From Gilliamella sp. Lep-s35 (GTDB lineage Bacteria; Pseudomonadota; Gammaproteobacteria; Enterobacterales; Orbaceae): a stretch of DNA of 41,836 nt. Both the position numbers and the translations under genes were made by a program. The stretch is taken from positions 1 to 41,836 of the forward strand of contig NZ_WTEX01000021.1 of assembly GCF_009795845.1 (NCBI RefSeq). Direction: 5' to 3'. Shown here one piece after another: positions 7,715 through 15,594 of the stretch (the first letter of the stretch is position 1; the number at the start of each line of letters is the position of its first letter). Under the pieces are notes generated by a model that saw only the letters and a program-made list of their open reading frames with translations, made no database searches and was not told the origin of the DNA.

Positions 7715-9562
7715 TTAAATAAAAATCAGTAACATTAATATGATAATACTACCTATTACCATTGAAACCAAATACCACCGAGTTTGCCCATTTTCTAGGT
7801 TAACGATGAATGAGTTTACTTTTTTAATTCCTTTCATTATCCAATCATCCCATAAAGCAAGAGGATCTTTTTTCAATAAACGGGCTAAATAGATATAAGG
7901 ATTAACAAATAGCGTATGCAATAAATAGTTATAATGCCAATCACTATTACATAAACGTAAAAAAAACTTAATTATTGGGGTATTTAGGACTTCTTGTACT
8001 TCGCTATTGGGGTGAGCGTATAAAATATAGGCAATAAGAAAACTCAATAATGTTACTGCGGCTAGTAATAAGCGAAAATATGTCCGACCGTTAGTATCAA
8101 ATTCAGCAATAGGAATAATACCTTGAATAGGTAAAGGGAAATAGATAAATACGGCCGTTGTAAAAATCACTAATATAAAAATTGGATAATAACTTATTGA
8201 TTTAGTTTTAGCAAAATCAAAAATCTTTGGTTTATGATAAAATACTATAAAGATTAAGCGCCAAATACTTAAACTAGACAGCAAAATCCCTAATAATCCT
8301 ATAGTTCCTGACATTAAACGTTCTTTTGCCATTAATCCCCAAATAATATCTCCTTTGATATAAAATGATGCTGAAATCCATGGCATAGCGCTTAACGATA
8401 ACATAATAAATAAAAATATTACATATAGTATTGGGAATGATTTTATTAAGCCACCAAGTTTATTGATATTTCTTTCACCTTGACAATTTTTAATTAATAT
8501 TGCAGATGCAAAAATTAATAAAGTACTCGTTACAGCATAATTAATTAAACAATTAAGTGATAAATTCCAATTTTGAGAGGAAAAGGCATAAAATAAATAA
8601 CTAATTTGTGCCAAATTGATATAAGTGACAATTCTTTTTATATCATTTTGTACTAAAGCTATTGAGCTAGCAAATAGTACAGTTAATGATGAAATGATAG
8701 TCATTATGGCTAACGTATCGTTAGACATCATAAATAAATTGCTTAGCCTTAATATCAAATATACGCCTGCTAAAATAACTGTAGATGATTGCATTAAAGC
8801 TACTGCTGGCATTGGTGCTAATGTTGTTTCTGCAAACCATGAATGCATAGGAAATAGTGCGGACTTACTCATTGCACCAAGAAACAGCATTAATGTTGTC
8901 CAAAATATAATATCTGAGTCAACAGCTAAATTATCATGTGCTTGTTCCAAAACATCGCGGATACTTAATGTCTCTACCGTTTGATACAGTAAAAATATAC
9001 CAATAATTAAAAAGATATCAGTTAAATGCATAATGATAAATGCCTTGACTGCTGCATAACCATTACGAGCTTGTTTGTAGTAAATACCAATAAGTAAGTA
9101 AGTGCTGATACTCACGCCTTCCCAACCAATCAACATAACAAATAGATTATCAACTAGTATGATGGTTAATATGCTAGCAATTAATAAGTTACTGTAAGCG
9201 TAAAAGGTGTAAATATCACTTCTTGACGTTAAATAACAGGCAGCAAAAAAGTAGATCAAAAAGCCAAAGAATGAGATTAAAACTAAAAATGTTAGTGATA
9301 AACCATCCAAGGTTAAAGAAATTGGCACAGTAAAATTACTCACAGAAAACCAATTCCACAATTGCCTAGTATAAACTAAGGTCATGTCTGGTACTGTGTT
9401 TGAACTAAAATCAACGCAACAAAATACTGCAATTAATGCAATGATCAGCATAGTGGTAATACCAATAATCATCACGTCAATTGATCGAATATACCTCCCA
9501 AAGCAAATCAATATTAGAAAAGAGAGCATGGGAATAATAATGGTTAAATAAAGTAAATTCAT
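7715..9562 (-). CDS. nuoL: NADH-quinone oxidoreductase subunit L, several proton-channel residues replaced
   Basis: NuoL is the distal antiporter-like subunit of complex I, carrying the long lateral helix. At 615 residues it is full length. 'LVDNLFVMLIGWEGVSISTYLLIG' keeps the TM5 glutamate, 'GAMSKSALFPMHSWFAE' keeps the K229 equivalent, 'QNDIKRIVTYINLAQISY' follows, and the C-terminal lateral-helix region ends in 'NGQTRWYLVSM'. Compared with E. coli, the conserved His of 'ALIHAAT' is Gln ('ALMQSST'). The 'HLMTHAFFK' segment (H334, H338, K342) reads 'CLINYAVTS', losing all three. 'SKDEI' reads 'IKGDI', keeping the lysine but losing the first acid. It overlaps nuoK by 4 bases (ATGA). The intact frame argues against simple decay. 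Confidence 0.95.
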   Translation of the reverse strand: MNLLYLTIIIPMLSFLILICFGRYIRSIDVMIIGITTMLIIALIAVFCCVDFSSNTVPDMTLVYTRQLWNWFSVSNFTVPISLTLDGLSLTFLVLISFFGFLIYFFAACYLTSRSDIYTFYAYSNLLIASILTIILVDNLFVMLIGWEGVSISTYLLIGIYYKQARNGYAAVKAFIIMHLTDIFLIIGIFLLYQTVETLSIRDVLEQAHDNLAVDSDIIFWTTLMLFLGAMSKSALFPMHSWFAETTLAPMPAVALMQSSTVILAGVYLILRLSNLFMMSNDTLAIMTIISSLTVLFASSIALVQNDIKRIVTYINLAQISYLFYAFSSQNWNLSLNCLINYAVTSTLLIFASAILIKNCQGERNINKLGGLIKSFPILYVIFLFIMLSLSAMPWISASFYIKGDIIWGLMAKERLMSGTIGLLGILLSSLSIWRLIFIVFYHKPKIFDFAKTKSISYYPIFILVIFTTAVFIYFPLPIQGIIPIAEFDTNGRTYFRLLLAAVTLLSFLIAYILYAHPNSEVQEVLNTPIIKFFLRLCNSDWHYNYLLHTLFVNPYIYLARLLKKDPLALWDDWIMKGIKKVNSFIVNLENGQTRWYLVSMVIGSIIILMLLIFI

Positions 9563-9861
9563 CCTTTCATTTCACTCAATGAGTCAATATTAAAGATTTT
9601 TCGACGGTAGAATAATTTCATCATTAATGCAAGGCCAACACAAATCTCAGCTAAAGCCGTTATTAGCGCTAATATAGCTAGCATTTGCCCATCAGATTGT
9701 TGCCAATAGTTACTGGCAGCAAACAATGCGACTATTGCACCATTATTCATAATAATAAGGCTAAGTAATAAAAAATAGAAATGGCGTCGGATCATTATCC
9801 CTAACAGACCAATTACAAATAAAATAGAAGACAAAATAAGACAATGCATGAGTGGAATCAT
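9559..9861 (-). CDS. nuoK: NADH-quinone oxidoreductase subunit K with the TM2 glutamate replaced
   Basis: NuoK is a three-helix membrane subunit of complex I (ND4L equivalent). Its 100 residues match E. coli NuoK in length and at both ends: 'MIPLMHCLILSSILFVIGL' at the start and 'NIDSLSEMKG' at the C-terminus. The TM3 glutamate (E72) remains in 'ITALAEICVG'. The TM2 glutamate (E36, in E. coli 'GLEIMINAS') is isoleucine here ('SLIIMNNGA', residue 36). E36 is part of the proton path linking NuoH/J/K to NuoN, so the change should be functionally severe. The gene is adjacent to nuoJ without overlap and overlaps nuoL by 4 bases. Confidence 0.95.
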   Translation of the reverse strand: MIPLMHCLILSSILFVIGLLGIMIRRHFYFLLLSLIIMNNGAIVALFAASNYWQQSDGQMLAILALITALAEICVGLALMMKLFYRRKIFNIDSLSEMKG

Positions 9862-10356
9862 TTATTTCTCCGATATAAGCCTGTGCATAAAATGATAAGC
9901 AATCACAGCTGCACCCAACAATAAAAATATGGCTAATTCTACCATCAAAATATACGCATATATGGACATTTCATGCATTAACTCATGAGACTCTTTCAGT
10001 TCTAAATAGTTAGTATTTACTACACCATAAATAAGAGCTACTAGCAAAATAAATGCTAAAATTAGTGGCCCTAACCAGATTCTAGGACTAATACCTAGTT
10101 TCTTGTTGTTTTCTACATTATCTACGCTAATTTTTAAAATTGATGCGACAAGCAAAAATAGAGTCACCGATCCACCAATAAATAATAAGACATATAAAAC
10201 AGCAGAAAAATACGTATCAAGTAGAATAAATATCAATGCTGACGCAAAAAGTGAAATAATGAGGTATAAAATTGCTTTATCAATTCGTAAACTACTAATC
10301 ACTTTTATACTGGCAAAGACAGCAATAATCGACGCGATATAAAAAACAGCGATCAT
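9862..10356 (-). CDS. nuoJ: NADH-quinone oxidoreductase subunit J, first gene of a truncated nuo operon
   Basis: NuoJ is a five-helix membrane subunit of complex I (ND6 equivalent). The fold pattern and 'FYIASIIAVFASIKVISS', 'ALIFILLDTYFSAVLY' and 'SIYAYILMVELAIFLLLGA' correspond to E. coli NuoJ segments. The TM3 block 'LEIIVYAGAIMVLF' of E. coli reads 'LYVLLFIGGSVTLF', so its Glu and Tyr are replaced. I prefer the ATG at 10356, which aligns with the E. coli start and has GGA upstream. A TTG at 10368 would add four residues and has no ribosome site. nuoI should lie immediately upstream but does not, and no clear promoter is visible. It is therefore uncertain that the block is transcribed normally. 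Confidence 0.9.
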   Translation of the reverse strand: MIAVFYIASIIAVFASIKVISSLRIDKAILYLIISLFASALIFILLDTYFSAVLYVLLFIGGSVTLFLLVASILKISVDNVENNKKLGISPRIWLGPLILAFILLVALIYGVVNTNYLELKESHELMHEMSIYAYILMVELAIFLLLGAAVIAYHFMHRLISEK

Positions 10357-10449
10357 TAAATAATCCAATATATATTCATAATGTTATTAGTATATACCCA
10401 AATGTTATCAAGATACAGCACGTAAATGTGGTGTTTGTCTAAAATTAAA

Positions 10450-10493
10450 ATTTTTTACTGTAACTCTCCCTTAAAAACAGTGCAGTAAAAAAT
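10450..10493. repeat. 11-bp perfect inverted repeat at the edge of the IS remnant
   Basis: ATTTTTTACTG (10450-10460) and CAGTAAAAAAT (10483-10493) are exact reverse complements separated by 22 bases. Between them, TGTAACTCTCCC from 10459 resembles the end of an IS3-family element. It may be the left end of the IS remnant or an unrelated hairpin. Confidence 0.45.
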
Positions 10494-10532
10494 AGAAAAT
10501 TCCCTATAATAAAAGTAAAAGAGGATTCAAGC

Positions 10533-10789
10533 ATGAAAAAAATAACTGAACACCAAATTGTATCGATATTAAAAGAAGCAGAATCCGGTATTGCCGTTAA
10601 AGAACTGTGCCGTAAATATAGCATGGGTAATTCAACTTTCTATAAATGGTGGGAAAAATACGGCTGAATGGAAAGCTTAGATATCAAACGCTCAAAAGAA
10701 CATGAGAAAGAAATCGTGAGCTTAAACAAATGGTTGATGAGTTAAGTTTAAAATCCCAGCTTTAGGAAGTAATTATAAAAAAGCTGTAA
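10533..10789 (+). pseudogene. IS3-family OrfA remnant (stop, frameshift, no OrfB)
   Basis: The first 44 codons encode a helix-turn-helix OrfA N-terminus: 'MKKITEHQIVSILKEAESG', then 'VKELCRKYSMGNSTFYKWW', typical of the IS3 family. A TGA at 10665 interrupts it. Downstream, 'MESLDIKRSKEHEKE' continues in frame. After a one-base slip near 10711, 'NRELKQMVDELSLKSQL' and (after an in-frame TAG) 'EVIIKKL' complete the usual leucine-zipper region up to TAA 10787-10789. A TATAAT at 10505 and GAGG before the ATG are relics of its promoter and ribosome site. No OrfB (DDE catalytic domain) follows. The remnant sits where nuoI would be expected, so it may mark the event that removed nuoA-I. Confidence 0.85.
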
Positions 10790-11145
10790 TGCTCATGCAA
10801 ATACCCCATAATTAGTGCAAAATTCGCATAGAAATTACACTACCTGTTTTAGTGTTTTATATTCAATGGGAGTCATATCAAATTACTAAAAACAACGAGC
10901 GTAATTCCTACACTTTAACTATCCTTTGTGGATTTTACTATATTTTACTTACAGATAGAAACTTAACTCATATGCATAAAAATAAATCAAATAATTAAAT
11001 AATTTTTACCGATTATTTTATTATCTCATTAAACATCTAAAATTTAGTACAGTATTAATAGTTCAAACTAAAATAATCAGCAAAAATAGCGTACAATGAT
11101 GCAATATTAATTGTATGTTCATTATAAATAGTTTGGGAATTTAGT
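10790..11145. other. Intergenic region before tmk, no gene seen
   Basis: This AT-rich stretch of 356 bases has stops in all frames. I see no OrfB, no piece of nuoA-I, no RNA gene and no strong hairpin. It presumably contains the tmk promoter. TATAAA near 11125 and TACAAT near 11092 are possible -10 elements, but neither has a convincing -35. Confidence 0.6.
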
Positions 11146-11787
11146 ATGATTGGCAAATTTATTGTTATTGAAGGGCTAGAAGGAGCGGGTAAAACCACGG
11201 CTATTAATACCATCGCCCAAATTTTAAATCAACACCATATTAACAATTTGCAATTTACTCGAGAGCCAGGAGGCACACCGATTGCTGAAGCGTTACGCAA
11301 TATAATTAAAAATGGTTTAGATAACGAACCATTAACGGATAAAGCCGAATTGTTAATGCTATATGCCGCTCGTATTCAACTAATTGATAATGTCATAAAA
11401 CCAGCACTTAAAGCCGGTAAATGGGTAATTGGTGATCGCCATGACTTGTCAACCCAGGCTTATCAAGGTGGTGGGCGTCAGTTAGGTCAAATTTTTATAA
11501 CAACATTAAAACAACAAGTATTGGCTGATTTTAAGCCTGATCTTACTTTATATCTAGATATTGATCCTAAAATTGGTTTAATGCGCGCAAAAGCGAGAGG
11601 GAAACTCGATCGTATTGAGCAACAATCATTGCCATTTTTTAAACGAATTCGGCAACGCTATTTGGAGCTTGCCAAGCAAGACAATACTATTATGATTATT
11701 GATGCCTCTCAATCAATTGATAATGTAACTAAACAGATTGAACACATTTTAACAACATGGTTAACAAAACAGGGGAATAATCAATGA
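11146..11787 (+). CDS. tmk: Thymidylate kinase
   Basis: This cytosolic enzyme phosphorylates dTMP to dTDP with ATP, the last specific step of dTTP synthesis. At 213 residues it has the normal length. The P-loop '[11 protein letters not shown]' covers residues 9-19, '[15 protein letters not shown]' (about 38-52) forms the dTMP site, '[18 protein letters not shown]' contains the DR(H/Y) motif, and the LID region '[12 protein letters not shown]' follows. The stop overlaps the holB start by 4 bases (ATGA), as in the common tmk-holB arrangement. mltG (yceG), which often precedes tmk, is absent here. Confidence 0.98.
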   Translation: MIGKFIVIEGLEGAGKTTAINTIAQILNQHHINNLQFTREPGGTPIAEALRNIIKNGLDNEPLTDKAELLMLYAARIQLIDNVIKPALKAGKWVIGDRHDLSTQAYQGGGRQLGQIFITTLKQQVLADFKPDLTLYLDIDPKIGLMRAKARGKLDRIEQQSLPFFKRIRQRYLELAKQDNTIMIIDASQSIDNVTKQIEHILTTWLTKQGNNQ

Positions 11788-12779
11788 TCTTAAATGACTA
11801 CCCTTGGCTTTCACAACCTTATCAGCAATTAGCATCAGGAATTATAAACAAGCGTTCTCATCATGCTTTGCTAATTAACTATGTTCAAGGTAGTGGTGAA
11901 AACAAGTTTATTTCAAAGCTTGCAAATCGTTTATTATGTCAATGTTCACAGCAATTAGAACCATGCTTAAGCTGTCATAGTTGCCAATTGTTTTTGGCTC
12001 ATCATCATCCTGATTATTCTGTAATAACCAATGGACAAGATAAACAGTCAATCGGTATTGATCAAATTCGTAATATAGCTAGTAGAGTTTACGAAAAATC
12101 CCAACAAGGAGGCAATAAAGTCATTTGGATAAAACATGCAGCTTTAATGACCGAAGCTGCCGCTAATGCGTTGCTTAAAACGTTAGAAGAACCACCCCAA
12201 AATACCTATTTTATTTTAAGCGATGAACATAATAGTCAATTATTACCAACAATTCATAGCCGTTGTTTTTCTTATTTTTTGACTCTTCCTAAATTGGAAC
12301 AATCTATTGAATGGTTAAAAAAACAACACTATCAACAGTATAGTGATAATGAACTTGCCTCGGCATTATTATTGAGCGAAAATGCACCGCTCAAAGCGAC
12401 TGCATTATTAGCGCCAGAAAAGTGGCAACAACGAAAGGAATTTTGTGATCATCTATTAGAAGTTGTACCACAAAATAATTATTGGCAGCTCGCTAAAACC
12501 TTTAATTATGAAGATGTTATTGAAAGAATCATTTGGTTTTGTGCATTATTAAGTGATGCGTTAAAAGCGAAGCAAAAAGTAGGCCGCTTTATTGTTAATC
12601 GAGATCAAGTCCCATTAATTCGACTGCTCGCAACTAAAAGTAATGAAAAACTTTCTGCACTTTATGATTTATGGTTACAAGCAAGAAATCAATTATTAAC
12701 TGTTACGGGATTGAATAAAGAACTTATTGTTTATAATGTGCTAGCTCAATCCGAATTAATTAGCGAAACGAAAAATTAA
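11784..12779 (+). CDS. holB: DNA polymerase III subunit delta'
   Basis: Delta' is the rigid stator of the clamp loader that places the beta clamp on DNA. The 331 residues match the family. The N-terminal AAA+-like domain lacks a functional Walker A, as in other delta' subunits. A zinc-binding module has four cysteines in '[18 protein letters not shown]' (about 48-65). '[18 protein letters not shown]' and '[10 protein letters not shown]' are the conserved SRC-type region. It is translationally coupled to tmk. Its stop codon lies in an 18-base tandem duplication. Confidence 0.96.
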   Translation: MILNDYPWLSQPYQQLASGIINKRSHHALLINYVQGSGENKFISKLANRLLCQCSQQLEPCLSCHSCQLFLAHHHPDYSVITNGQDKQSIGIDQIRNIASRVYEKSQQGGNKVIWIKHAALMTEAAANALLKTLEEPPQNTYFILSDEHNSQLLPTIHSRCFSYFLTLPKLEQSIEWLKKQHYQQYSDNELASALLLSENAPLKATALLAPEKWQQRKEFCDHLLEVVPQNNYWQLAKTFNYEDVIERIIWFCALLSDALKAKQKVGRFIVNRDQVPLIRLLATKSNEKLSALYDLWLQARNQLLTVTGLNKELIVYNVLAQSELISETKN

Positions 12780-12811
12780 TAACTTTATAAAAATTAATGG
12801 CTTTATAAAAA
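12776..12811. repeat. 18-bp tandem duplication after holB
   Basis: Two adjacent 18-base units, 12776-12793 and 12794-12811, differ at two positions (TTAATAACTTTATAAAAA and TTAATGGCTTTATAAAAA). The first contains the holB stop codon. A second intergenic motif, AAAAAGTTTCAG, follows at 12819-12830 and also occurs at 4238-4249 before yajC. Confidence 0.7.
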
Positions 12812-12861
12812 TTTTGTTAAAAAGTTTCAGGAAAGTACACGTTTAAGTAAAAAGGATCACA

Positions 12862-14262
12862 ATGAGTTATTTATCGATTGAGTTTAGTTTACTCTTTATC
12901 GCTTTCTTCGCCTTATATTGGGGATGTCGCTTATCACCCAAAATACAAAATAGCCTGCTTTTAATAGCAAGTTATCTTATTGTTGGCAGTTATAGTTGGC
13001 AATTTTCGCTTATCCTTTTTATTTATACCTGTGTGATTTATCTGCTTTCAGTGATGATTGCTGCATCAGAACGTTATGCAAAGCGATGGCTAACTTTTGG
13101 ATTATGCGTATCGGTTTTAAATTTAGCACTATTTAAATATTTTGATTTTTTTCGTTACGAGTTGCAAGATCTATTTTATTTCTTTGATTTGCCTGTTTTA
13201 TTGCCAGTTATCACTGTATTAATTCCTATTGGTATTTCATTTTATACCTTTCATTCCGTAAGTTACTTAGTTTCAATAAAAAAGAAGGAGCTTGCTGTTG
13301 CTAAATTTTGGGATTTTGCGCTGTTTTTATCATTTTTTCCTAGTATTATTGCTGGTCCCATTAACCGAGCTAAAGATTTTTTACCGCAAATCAATATTAC
13401 TCAGCCTCGTGAAATTTTAGAACCGTTTCGTGCATTTACATTGCTTATTTTAGCTGTGACTAAGGTTTACTGCTTAGGCGGTTTAATTAGTGAACATTGG
13501 GTAAAACCCATATTTGCCAATCCATTAGAATTTAGTGTAATTGATTTGTTAGTTGGACTTTATGCTTACGCTATGCAAATTTACTTAAATTTTTCGGGCT
13601 ACACTGATTTAGTAACGGGTATTGCTTTATTGTTAGGGTTTCGTTTGCCAATTAATTTTAATTTGCCATATTTAGCTTTGAATTTAAGGGACTTTTGGTC
13701 ACGTTGGCATATTAGCTTATCAAGTTGGATTCGCGACTATATTTATATCCCACTTGGTGGAAATCGTCGAGGATTTATTCGAACTCAAATTAATGTTATT
13801 TTAGCCATGTTATTATCGGGATTGTGGCATGGAGCAGGCCTTAATTTTATTATTTGGGGAGCATGTCATGGTATTGGCATTGTGGTACTTAATATCGGTG
13901 ATTGTTATTTAGGTAAAAATTGGCTAACGTTACGTTCACCAATAGCCGCTCGGTTACTAACATGGCATTATGTTTGTTTTACTTGGCTGTTTTTTTATTG
14001 TGAAAGTTTGTCTGATGCATTGGATTATTTGACCGCATTACTGCATAACTTTTTTATAGAACCTCAATATGCAGGGTCTTTTTTGGTTATTGGTTTTATC
14101 TACTTTGCCTATCCAATGTGTAAAAATTTTACTGAGTGGTTTATTATACAGTTAAACAAAATACCTCATTTATATTTACCGTTGGTATTTATTTTCATTT
14201 TGTGGTTAGTTATTTATATTGCACCATCAGGTGTGCCAAACTTTATTTACGCTAATTTTTAA
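12862..14262 (+). CDS. MBOAT O-acyltransferase, probably moving acetyl groups across the inner membrane (PatA/AlgI-like)
   Basis: This polytopic membrane-bound O-acyltransferase has 466 residues and roughly 11-12 helices. The signature 'DFWSRWHISLSSWIRDYIY' spans 277-295, followed by 'PLGGNRRG' (297-304). The catalytic-type histidines lie in 'LLSGLWHGAG' (His323) and 'WGACHG' (His336). 'SFYTFHSVSY' and 'GPINRAKDF' are further MBOAT landmarks. In peptidoglycan O-acetylation (PatA), alginate (AlgI) and cellulose acetylation, such proteins pass acetyl from a cytosolic donor to a periplasmic SGNH enzyme. The two downstream genes encode SGNH proteins, so I infer envelope O-acetylation, with peptidoglycan the likeliest target. 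The ribosome site AAAGGA precedes the ATG. The substrate cannot be read from sequence. Confidence 0.88.
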   Translation: MSYLSIEFSLLFIAFFALYWGCRLSPKIQNSLLLIASYLIVGSYSWQFSLILFIYTCVIYLLSVMIAASERYAKRWLTFGLCVSVLNLALFKYFDFFRYELQDLFYFFDLPVLLPVITVLIPIGISFYTFHSVSYLVSIKKKELAVAKFWDFALFLSFFPSIIAGPINRAKDFLPQINITQPREILEPFRAFTLLILAVTKVYCLGGLISEHWVKPIFANPLEFSVIDLLVGLYAYAMQIYLNFSGYTDLVTGIALLLGFRLPINFNLPYLALNLRDFWSRWHISLSSWIRDYIYIPLGGNRRGFIRTQINVILAMLLSGLWHGAGLNFIIWGACHGIGIVVLNIGDCYLGKNWLTLRSPIAARLLTWHYVCFTWLFFYCESLSDALDYLTALLHNFFIEPQYAGSFLVIGFIYFAYPMCKNFTEWFIIQLNKIPHLYLPLVFIFILWLVIYIAPSGVPNFIYANF

Positions 14263-14274
14263 TAATACTTAATT

Positions 14275-15594
14275 ATGATGATATCTAACAAAACGTTATC
14301 AAAAAATAATAAAAAAAACAATTTGAATTTGAAACAGCAACGCTATAATGCATTGTATAAAAATACGATTAAAAAAGATGCCATAAAAAATAAGAAAACC
14401 AAAAGAGCTCATGTTATTGCTAATGCTCCTTTATCTGCTCGTTATATATTTGTAATATTTTTTGTTACTGCCATTACATTAATAGCGATATATTACAAGT
14501 CAATATTGGTTTATTGCGAGCAAGCATATCATACTGATTTGTTTAATAGTAACACACTTGCAGTAGAAGAACTTTCAATACAAGAACTTGAAGAAAACAA
14601 AAAATATGAGCAAGATACTCAAGAAGATGTAAATGTACAAATACCATCTTCATTGGCACAACCAATTGATGTTGCACTACCCGTTGCTGAAAAGATAACA
14701 TCTAACTCAGTAGTAGCTGAAACTGAAGAGATAAAACCAAATAAAAAAATAGAAGTGGTAACAGATTCAGATATAAAAATCACTCAAAGGGTAAATATAG
14801 AAAGTGGTGAAATAACCTCTGAACTAAAACCACATTCTGATCCTACTAATTATAATAAGTCCAAAACTGAATTAATATCACACGATGATCCTAAAAAAAT
14901 ACTAGAGGATATTGAGCAACCCCATGAGCTACTACCTATTATATTAACAAGTAATGATAAAGTATTATTTGCTGGTGATTCTTTAATGCAAGGTGTAGCC
15001 CCATATGTTAAAAAAATGCTTTTCAAGCAATATAAAATAGAAAGTCTTGATTTAAGTAAACAAAGTACAGGACTTGCTTATCCAAACGCTTTTAATTGGC
15101 CAAAAACAATTAACGATAATTTAATTGCTGACCCTTCAATTAAACTACTTATTATTTTTATTGGAGCTAACGATCCTTGGGATTTTCCTGTTAAAAGCTA
15201 CGCTAAATACGCTAAATTCAAATCCAAATTGTGGGAAGAACACTATCGTTTGCGTATTGCATCTATTTTAAATAGTGCTATAGAACATGATGTTCAAGTG
15301 CTTTGGCTTGCTGCTCCTTGTATGCGTAAACCAAAATTAAACGATGGAATGGTTTATCTAAATAATTTATATCGATCTGAGCTAGAAAAGTCTCAACAGC
15401 ATTTCTTATCAACAAATGAATTACTGGGTTGTACGTACGAAAAATTTAGTAATTTTACAAAAATTGATAAAGCAAAAATTAAAGTAAGAGTTGATGATGG
15501 AATTCATTTTACATTAACAGGCCAAAAAATTCTGGCAAATGCCATTATGGAACAAATAATTTATAAAGAATTAGAGGATACCCATAGTGATTAA
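14275..15594 (+). CDS. Membrane-anchored periplasmic SGNH/GDSL protein (DUF459/PatB-like)
   Basis: There is a basic cytosolic N-terminus (1-53), one membrane anchor (about 54-77), a Ser/Thr/Glu-rich low-complexity linker (about 90-220), and a C-terminal SGNH domain. Block I is 'VLFAGDSLMQG' with Ser236, block III 'IFIGANDPW' with Asn299, and block V 'VDDGIHFT' with Asp408 and His411, so the Ser-Asp-His triad is complete. The arrangement suits a periplasmic acetyltransferase that receives acetyl from the MBOAT protein, like PatB, but esterase activity is equally possible. It starts 12 bases after the MBOAT gene and overlaps the next gene by 8 bases, so the three are one operon. No strong ribosome site is visible; ATG 14275 or 14278 could be used. 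Confidence 0.8.
   Translation: MMISNKTLSKNNKKNNLNLKQQRYNALYKNTIKKDAIKNKKTKRAHVIANAPLSARYIFVIFFVTAITLIAIYYKSILVYCEQAYHTDLFNSNTLAVEELSIQELEENKKYEQDTQEDVNVQIPSSLAQPIDVALPVAEKITSNSVVAETEEIKPNKKIEVVTDSDIKITQRVNIESGEITSELKPHSDPTNYNKSKTELISHDDPKKILEDIEQPHELLPIILTSNDKVLFAGDSLMQGVAPYVKKMLFKQYKIESLDLSKQSTGLAYPNAFNWPKTINDNLIADPSIKLLIIFIGANDPWDFPVKSYAKYAKFKSKLWEEHYRLRIASILNSAIEHDVQVLWLAAPCMRKPKLNDGMVYLNNLYRSELEKSQQHFLSTNELLGCTYEKFSNFTKIDKAKIKVRVDDGIHFTLTGQKILANAIMEQIIYKELEDTHSD

Noticed and set aside
10797-11100. Remnants of IS OrfB or nuoI in the gap before tmk.
   Set aside because: Neither strand gave a readable stretch resembling a DDE domain or a ferredoxin-like Cys pattern.
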